Source of the DNA: Xiphias gladius
Taxonomy: Eukaryota; Chordata; Actinopteri; Istiophoriformes; Xiphiidae
DNA length: 64,000 nt
Direction of reading: 5' to 3'
Assembly (NCBI RefSeq): GCF_016859285.1
Contig: NC_053417.1
Span: 21,158,206 to 21,222,205 of the forward strand
Shown: piece by piece, positions 35,599-64,000 of the stretch
Layout: each line of letters begins with the position of its first letter
Numbering within the stretch: position 1 is the stretch's first letter
Translations under genes and position numbers: made by a program
Notes under the pieces: model-generated
Databases searched by the model: none
Told to the model about the DNA's origin: nothing
What the model saw: only the letters and a program-made list of their open reading frames with translations

Positions 35599-35899
35599 TA
35601 ATATCCCAGAAAATCTCTGGGTCAATCTGGTCCAGATTTGACTAGTCTAGGTAGAGCTCGGGAAAATTTACTTTTTCCCCTTCATTGGAAGCATCGTCAA
35701 CAGCGTTTAGCTGCCTGAAATACACGGTTATTCTTTTTCATTCTTATTTAAAACAAAATCAGTGTCGTGCTAACTTGTAACACGGTTTCCACCTTGTGCT
35801 CGAGATGGAAAATGCTCTGGCTCAGAAGATTATTTTGGTCAGGCGTTTAGGTATTCATGTGCCAAACAACCGGGGCCTTGATAGAATATACTGATATTG

Positions 35900-35965
35900 C
35901 TGGGTAATGTAGTTTTACGGCCGTTACCTCCACTCTGAACGTAACGCTAAGTACTACATTTCCCA
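35900..35965 (+). promoter_or_regulatory. ddx23 promoter with two ZNF143-type sites
   Basis: ACTACATTTCCCA at 35953-35965 and, inverted, CTGGGTAATGTAGT at 35900-35913 both resemble the ZNF143/STAF motif ACTACAATTCCCAG. They flank a GC-richer segment just upstream of the non-coding first exon. This fits a constitutive promoter without a TATA box. Confidence 0.5.
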
Positions 35966-35984
35966 CAAAACCGTGTTTCCTTCA

Positions 35985-36057
35985 GCTCGTGTCGGGCGAT
36001 ATGGCGTCTTCTTGAAGCGTTGCTGAACCGTAAATGTTTTGTTGACAAGTGAGAAAG
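35985..36057 (+). other. ddx23: ddx23 non-coding first exon with a 4-codon uORF
   Basis: The donor GAGAAAG then GTAAGT (GT at 36058-36059) is consensus. The next exon begins exactly with the ddx23 ATG at 36836, so the mature context is AAGATGGC. The sequence contains ATGGCGTCTTCTTGA at 36001-36015, a complete upstream frame with a purine at -3. The 5' end of the exon is not known. The uORF matters only if transcription starts before 36001. Confidence 0.6.
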
Positions 36058-36835
36058 GTAAGTTTTAAATGTCGTAAACCACACATTGCTCTGCTGTGTT
36101 TCATTACTTGTGTTTCATTAACTTCTGACTTGAACAAGATTTTAAATGCTGCAGGTTTGAGTTGTCTATAGAAGACGATTAGCCTTTTTGCTAAATTGTT
36201 GGCTAACGTTAGGAGCTAGCTTCTTCATACTATCAACTGCATTAATTCTACAGAGTCTGATGTCCTTTTTTTGTTTTGTTAGTTAACTACGTGTCGTGTG
36301 ACAAGATAAATCTTCTTAAAATCGATGGCGAGCAAGCCAGAAACTTTAACAAAACGGCTAACGTTAATACTACACCGTTACTCTTGGAGATAGCAAGATA
36401 AAATGCGGGTAAACCATGAACTTTAACGAGTAAAAGCTCAAATATATATGTACGAAATCGATCAGCCATTCATTATTTATGATGTTTTTTTAGGACTGTG
36501 TATTGTATGTTGTCTTGTCCAAAACGGCATTGGATAATGTTCAACTTGAAACCGTGCGTAAACCATAATAAAATACATAAATTGTGTAATAAACATTTAC
36601 GTGCAGTTATTTAATGCCTATAATTGCAGCGTTTAAAACATATACAAATCTTACTCGCGTTTAAAAATAACTGTAGCCTATCCATTGATTCATTTAATAG
36701 AAAAATAAAGTACAATGCCTTATCAAGAGCCAACCCAAGTGAAATTAACTGATTTTGAAAATACACTAAAAAGTACAAGTTCCTAAAAAAAAAACAAAAA
36801 AAAAAAAACACCACCCATGCAATTTGTGTTTCCAG

Positions 36836-45786
<8,951 letters not shown>

Positions 45787-46630
45787 TCCACTCTGGCTGT
45801 TTCAGACTGTTTTGCCATGTTGTATGTGTACACAATATGCGTTTCTCCAAGTTAATCATGCTCACGTCTTTAGTTGTTTCTCACCTTGCCACCCATTCTG
45901 TCAGTCTGTTTTTGTCTTTTAGTCCAGTCTGCGGGTAGAAACGGACACATTAACTGGTGCAGAAATCATCGCAGCACTGGTTTTGAGGTGGTAAGGCTCA
46001 AATGTGCAGTTCTTATCGATGTCTGTGAATTTGAGTAGGTTCACACAGTTCAAAGATGTGTAAATGTGGACTCAGGAGGAGACATGTGTTATGCTTCTGG
46101 GAACAAGAGCCCAGGTCCAGGATCACTTAGCAGCACACTGATGATCTGCACTGTAAAGATGTTCCCCTTCAATAATCATCAAATGTGATAAATACCAGCC
46201 AGGATGCGAGTGTAGATTAGTAGTAAGGGCTATGTTGTGCATTTTTATTAACCATTACCATTCACCATAATCTGAGTTCCCTAACTGTTTAAGAGACCAA
46301 TGCCGGAAGTAACGGCTACTATTTTCTCTATAAATGCATCAGCTGTTTAAATTTCAGTTCGTTGTTTTAAATATAAACATTTGTATGAGGTGAATACAGT
46401 GAATTTGTGTGACATCTGTCTCATTACTGTCAATGTTTTATGCTAAACACTTACCATCTGTATGGCCACATTGTTAGCGATGTGTCTAGCATAAGTCGTT
46501 TTCGGCAGTAGTGTCGAAATCTTTAAACCTGTACAGAAGAAAGCATCTCCAGGCACTCACATGTAGAGAAGCAGTAGTTTTTGGTTAGTATTGGTTACAT
46601 ATGGCAACCAAACCGGTTGCTTTTTGATTT

Positions 46631-46666
46631 GTTTTATGAACAAGCCAATAAGCTTGTTCATAAAAC
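46631..46666. repeat. Perfect 15-bp inverted repeat, 6-nt loop
   Basis: Arms 46631-46645 (GTTTTATGAACAAGC) and 46652-46666 pair fully around CAATAA. In the ddx23 3' flank. Confidence 0.9.
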
Positions 46667-47544
46667 CATAATAATGGCTTTTTAAAAAAAAAAAATCAAG
46701 ACTCCATGTTACTCCTGCAGCTTTGTGTGCGTGTGTGTCTGAAGTTTGCTCTTTTGGACATGCTAACCATTGTGGTGCTAAATGTACAAATAACCAATCG
46801 GATGATCTAATTTTCATAGACAACTGCTGGCAACAACTTACCTTTTTGTTTAAAGGCCCTAAAAATACATTTGCTAGTCAACTTCTTACAATCAGCGTCT
46901 GCATAAAGACCGAATGTTCTGCCAAACTTTGAACGGTTTTGGTTATTTCAGGCGAGAGATGTCTGTTTTTCTATTTGTTCTTTCCTTTCTCACCTATCTT
47001 AAGTAGGCGGGACTCAAATGTGATCTTGCACCAATCGGAGTTTAGCAACATTTAAATCCAATTGTGATGACAGTTGTGTTTCAGTCAAATCTGATCAAAC
47101 CACAGATGCACAATCCTGAAGAAGCACATTAGAAGGGTTCTTGAGTGGAAAACTATAGAACTGATACAAAGGGGGCTTTACATTACCAGTATGCCCTGAA
47201 ACCCCTGTGTGTGGCCATGTATGATGCCATGTGCTCACACACATGGAAAACATTATACATGATGTAATCAGAGTACAATTCTGATACAGACAATATTAAA
47301 GGAGAGGTTCACAGTTTTTCCAAGTCTGCAAGTTTTTTGTTTGCTGTAATCATTCCTTCTGTTCATACTGGTCATAAAGAGATCACTTCCTAATTAGCTT
47401 TCAGTGTAAGTGATCGGGGCCAAAAATCCACAGGCACGATGAAATCAGTTAATCAAATCAGGTGTTCATATGGACACCTGACTATTCTTTTTTAGACTGA
47501 CTTGGAATAATTGTGAACATAGAGACTGAAATACTACTTCTACA

Positions 47545-47900
47545 AGTGCAGCAGTGGCCGATGGGAATGTCCTTAGTTTTGCAGGTATTTTGGTCATAAA
47601 CCGGAGGTGGCAGGAGAGGAAAAGTGAGGGGATTCACCAGAGTTATTACAATCTATCCTGACGGGGACACGAACGTTTGAGCCAAATGTCATGGTTATCC
47701 ATCCAACAGATGTCAAGATATTTCACTTAAAACCGCAAATGGCAACCTCATGGTGACAACAGTGTCAGTGGGATGAATCTTCTGGGAACTATAAATGTCC
47801 GAGCAAAATTCTGTGCCAATCCATCTGCTCGATGTTGAGATATTTTAGTGTCGTCTGGGCCGACTGAGAGGCCAACACTGCCATCACTACAGCAGAAAAG
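47545..47900 (+). repeat. Long percomorph repeat, plus orientation
   Basis: GATGGGAATGTCCTTAGTTT, GTTATTACAATCTATCCTGA, CATCCAACAGATGTCAAGAT, CACTTAAAACCGCAAATGGC: the order typical of this family. The same family as the halves at 44137-45060 and 53285-53700. Confidence 0.7.
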
Positions 47901-47993
47901 CACTGCTTCCTTTGGGACTAGATGTACCATTAAATGCAAATATAGTGAAACACAAAAATGACCCAAACAGTTAAAAGTACATAAAATGTCATG

Positions 47994-49174
47994 TTTATTT
48001 AGTTTAAGTCATATTTTACTCAGCATTGGAAATCTATTTTCAAATAGAAAGCATTCTATACAGCATCAGGCAGGAAATGTCTCACTTTTTACACATTTGC
48101 TGTCTCTTCAGATAAATAGAGGGAAGAGGCGTGTTGGGCCACGCTAGCACGCTGTGTTAGTCTGGTGGATACATTGTTATAATTAGTGCAGTTATTGCAT
48201 TAGAAAGCAACCGTCCCAAACAAAAGTAGTGCAATTTTTTTCTTTTTTTTTTCTACTCACACAAAAGAGAAAGTCCAGATAGTCTAAGGCGTTTAAAGTT
48301 TTTCAATGTTAGGCTTAGTATTGCATACAGAATAAGACGGAGGAAACTAAATCATAACCCTTGTAAAAATTGTGCTTCATAAATTGAAATACCTCAACTG
48401 CTGTATCAGTTGCTAAATTGGTCCGCTTTGAAAAACATACTCTGCCAAAATATAATGAAGATACCTAATTGGGGAACCAAGACATGCAGGGCTCTAATAA
48501 TTCACTCATTCCTTTTTTCTCAAAATCACAAATTAAAAAAGCGTAGGCCTGATCTGGGGCAGTTTTATTACGTGACGTCAAACAGTGTCCACCCAATGTT
48601 GTGGGAAAATGTCCCCAATACTCAGGTTTGTGGATAAATAAACTGATGCGTTCTGATATCTAGTAATAGTGTTGTTAGTGGTGTGAGGAGTGAGTAGCCC
48701 CAAAGACAAGACTATCACTACAAGACAACGAGGAAAGTCAGAATCAATGCGTTACTAAAATACTTAACTTTAAAAAGAAACAATCAGATTTCATGCAACA
48801 CTTGCATAGATTTTTTTTCTTTTTTTTTTCCAATCATGCTGATTTTTTTTTTTCTCTTCAAAATATACAGAACACTAGATAGAGATATCTGTGGGACATG
48901 GAAGCAGTAAACCAGTAATTCCTAAAGCAGGCTGAGACAGCACTGACCCTGTATGTGAGCAGAAGCAGGTCGCTGCTCATCAGCATCACGTCCAACTTGT
49001 CATCGGCTCATGTACTAAAAATGGTGCAGGAACAGAATTTCGTCGTGTCATAGATGCTACGAGTCCTTCAGGAGCACGACACATTCGTTACACGAAGTTG
49101 AGCGGGACGAGTGTGTAGGACTTAACACCTGAGGATCTGCCTCAGTAAAACTGCAGTACACAAAACGCAACGAA

Positions 49175-49209
<35 letters not shown>

Positions 49210-50378
49210 GGTGGTTAAGTGTAGAAATTGTGGATGCTACAATCAATAATGTGCTACAATCGAATTACAGGGAGATCGGTTGGGTCGCGGACACCTGGGT
49301 GGAGCTGGAGGTGCAAAAGGCATGCAAGCTTACATTCTCTGAAGCCTGGATTTGGAGAGGAGCTGCAGCTGTGCAGCCTGTGCTTGAAATATGTGAATGA
49401 CTCGATGTAAACAAGCGGTTTGGCAAATAATTCGTCCTTTGAAAAGATTACATTCTCTTTCTAAGTTGTGTTTACATTCTCTGTGCCCGTTTTTAGATTT
49501 TTTTTTTAGAAGTGTTAAGAGAGTGATTGTGCAACAGCAGAGACAAGGGATGCCCAGGACATACTGTACTTGACACTGATGCTGTACTGCAGCTTCATAC
49601 TTGCATCGCGACCGTTTACAGAAGGATTAACTGAACGTGTGTCTCCCAGACGCCATTCGCCGTCTTCAGAGTAGAAAATTAACAACACATGGCTGGAAAC
49701 ATTTCTCTGAAACAGTAAACAAGTCCATACTAACAGAATGAAACAAATCAATCAATAAAATAGCAATGAAACAAAACCAATTGACCATTCAGTATATACA
49801 CTGTAATCAAATGCATTACAATTCCCCATAAATTGATTCAACAGTAGACATTCCTACATTAGTTTATCTGTAAAGATCATTCAGTTCATGTTCTGACGTA
49901 AATGTGCAAATAGCCTTAAAATAATTATACTCATACATGCAATATCAATGATAGTTAAAAGTCTTAGGAATTTTAAGGCCAATATATGAGACATCCTACA
50001 ATAGAGAAACCTTAGGCAAAGCAGCTAAAGTTTGAGTTTGCGTACAGCTGGTAGCCAGAGACCTTTCCATGGCAAAGGTGAGTAGCCCTGTTGACTTTTA
50101 TCTGGATGACCTGACCCTGGAGAGGTCATTGCATCCCATCGGTTTAGATAAATTGACACGGGGAGTCTGGAAGAGAGAGATTGTAAATACTTGACACCTA
50201 CAGTTGTCTGCTGTGTCTGTTTCTGATTGATGTTAAAGTCTGGAGCTGATTTTGGGAATGTTTTGTTTTTTTCGTCTCTAAATGTGTGTTCGGGACTGTT
50301 CGACTGTCAGAGGGCTCAGGGTGATCTCGATGCTGATCTGGACGCTAAGGGAGGATGGGTTGGGGGGGCCTTTGTTCC
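47994..50378 (-). other. cacnb3: Probable cacnb3 3' UTR with poly(A) signal at 47999-47994
   Basis: The first AATAAA on the minus strand that I judged convincing downstream of the stop is at 47999-47994 (plus strand TTTATT). That predicts a 2.4-kb 3' UTR. It contains a TG microsatellite (49176-49207), T-rich runs, and one Pumilio-like TGTATATA (minus strand, 49800-49793). A shorter UTR from an upstream signal is not excluded. Confidence 0.45.
49176..49207. repeat. (TG)n microsatellite
   Basis: Sixteen TG units in the probable cacnb3 3' UTR; (CA)n in the sense of that transcript. Confidence 0.97.
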
Positions 50379-62724
<12,346 letters not shown>

Positions 62725-63344
62725 CTGTCAGGAGAGAGCCGATGGTGGATGTGGTTGGACTATTATTTGTGATATATGAATTGATAATTTCATTACTTGC
62801 TTGACATTTTACTGTGAGAGTAGATACACGGATCTGTTGTTTCCGTTTATACTTTGGCTTCTGCAGCCTGGTTCTGTGCAGGTGTACGTGCAAATACATA
62901 TCCGTATTCATGAACACATTCATGTGTGAGCCCGCGTGTATCTACAACACAATGTGCTGCTCTCCCACACCAGCCATCTTCTGGTAGACCAAATATAGCA
63001 CAAAAGGAGGCAACTGCTTCCTCTTCTCTCCTGCTTGGCCCCAATCCATTCCATCATCCCCCACAGTGCAGCACATATACATCCTTTCTTCCCCTGTTTA
63101 TTCTCCAAGGACATCTCATTAGCAAAATATATGGTGGCTATCATTTTTCATTGTAAGTTGTTTAGGGACATATCACAGGGATGGCTAGCACATTATGCAG
63201 AGAGCGACAGATAAAACAAACAAACACAGAGGCATTTTACACAAAATGGTGAAAATCACTTGATAGGTGCTGCTGCTGGCCTTCATTCAGAACTGGTATG
63301 AAGATTCCTGTGATGATTTTCTTAAATGTCTGCATTATATACTA

Positions 63345-63670
63345 TAGAGCTGAAATAATTATTTGATTAATCAATTAGTCATTTGACTGAAAATTAATCA
63401 GCAACTATTTTTATAATCATTTCAATCTTTTTTAAAGCAACAATGCCAAGAATGCACTGGTTCCAGTTTTTCAAATGGGATTTTTTCCCGCTTTTCTTTG
63501 TCCTATATGCGAGTAAATGGAATATCTTTGGGTTTATAACTGCTGGCAGGAATAAAAACAAGAAATTTGAAAATGGCACCATAGACACTGGAAAATAATT
63601 ATGGGCATTTTATAGCAGAAGCAAATAATCAATTAGTTGAGAAAATCGAGAGTTTAATCAATAATGAAAA
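63345..63670. repeat. GATTA foldback repeat
   Basis: AGAGCTGAAATAATTATTTG at the left, TGACTGAAAATTAATCAGCA, TTTGTCCTATATGCGAGTAA and GAGTTTAATCAATAATGAAA at the right; ends roughly inverted. Confidence 0.65.
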
Positions 63671-63789
63671 CAGTCCCATTATACTGTATTTTATAGTCAT
63701 TCAAACATGGTGCTGATTTTTATAAAAAAAGAGAAAAACATGAATGGAGAAGAAAATGAAGTAGTGTTCTAAATGCAGTTTGGGTAGTC

Positions 63790-63804
63790 TGTGTGTGTGC
63801 ATGT

Positions 63805-63829
<25 letters not shown>
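63790..63829. repeat. (TG)n microsatellite
   Basis: About 20 TG units with a CA interruption near 63800. Confidence 0.96.
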
Positions 63830-63835
<6 letters not shown>

Positions 63836-64000
63836 TTCTCATATATTTGGTATCTACTTGGCTTTGCTGAAGGAACTTATTCTGAATCTGTCAGTAAGGA
63901 GAACCGCTGCAGCAAAAACAAATCCAACTCAGGCAAAAGAGAAAGACAACACAGGAGACAAATATGAAATATAAAGAATAAAAGAAGTGACCGAAGCAAA

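Larger units (their letters stand above)
45787..47990. other. ddx23 3' flank, tail-to-tail with cacnb3
   Basis: No gene seen. It holds the ddx23 3' UTR, whose end I cannot place: there is no clear AATAAA before 47 kb, and weak candidates are GATAAA near 46188 and AATATAAA near 46369. It also contains a 15-bp perfect hairpin (46631-46666) and a percomorph repeat at 47545-47900. Confidence 0.5.
62725..64000. other. cacnb3 intron 1 (partial), no exon seen
   Basis: Minus-strand intron upstream of the GSADSY exon. I searched for a first exon encoding a short MYD..-type start followed by a phase-0 donor and did not find one. It contains a GATTA repeat (63345-63670) and a TG microsatellite (63790-63829). 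Confidence 0.6.

Overview
This window is nuclear DNA of a teleost, most likely a percomorph. The genes are split by many short GT-AG introns. The non-coding DNA is dense in CA/TG microsatellites and in dispersed repeats that I know from percomorph genomes (the 'TTAGCTTAGC' repeat, the 'CTGCAAC..GATTA' foldback element, tRNA-headed SINEs, hAT-type elements). No species can be named from the sequence alone.

Four protein-coding genes can be resolved to exon level. (1) prim1, the small catalytic subunit of DNA primase, minus strand, 13 coding exons from 7238 down to 1161 (424 aa), with one minor-spliceosome (U12) AT-AC intron. (2) rnd1, a constitutively GTP-bound atypical Rho GTPase, plus strand, 5 coding exons from 14631 to 22195 (232 aa). 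(3) ddx23 (PRP28), the U5 snRNP DEAD-box helicase, plus strand, a non-coding first exon near 36000 and 16 coding exons from 36836 to 45786 (804 aa). (4) cacnb3, a voltage-gated calcium-channel beta-3 subunit, minus strand, 12 coding exons from 62724 down to 50379; the short first coding exon lies outside the window to the right.

Layout: 1-370 holds a promoter and a probable non-coding first exon of a further minus-strand gene running off the left edge (naca is the best guess by position). 1161-7238 is prim1, with an E2F-like site just upstream. 7.4-14.4 kb is intergenic, with repeats, hairpins and a Z-DNA-prone tract ahead of rnd1. 14.6-22.2 kb is rnd1, whose second intron carries long opposed TG and CA arrays. 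22.2-35.9 kb is intergenic or rnd1 3' flank, rich in repeats, with one small motif-rich island near 24.6 kb. 36.0-45.8 kb is ddx23. 45.8-50.4 kb is the tail-to-tail interval with cacnb3, including the probable cacnb3 3' UTR. 50.4-62.7 kb is cacnb3, whose introns contain two hAT-type elements. The last 1.3 kb is cacnb3 intron 1.

rnd1-ddx23-cacnb3 keeps the order and relative orientation of the human 12q13.12 cluster. prim1 (with probable naca) belongs to human 12q13.3, so two blocks that are separate in human sit side by side here. The genes do not form a functional pathway. The most notable items are the AT-AC intron of prim1, the 20-nt microexon of cacnb3 whose skipping would truncate the protein, a set of five short near-perfect snap-back hairpins, and a decayed BED-finger hAT transposon with a related non-autonomous element in cacnb3 introns. 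I found no clear candidate for an entirely new biological system.
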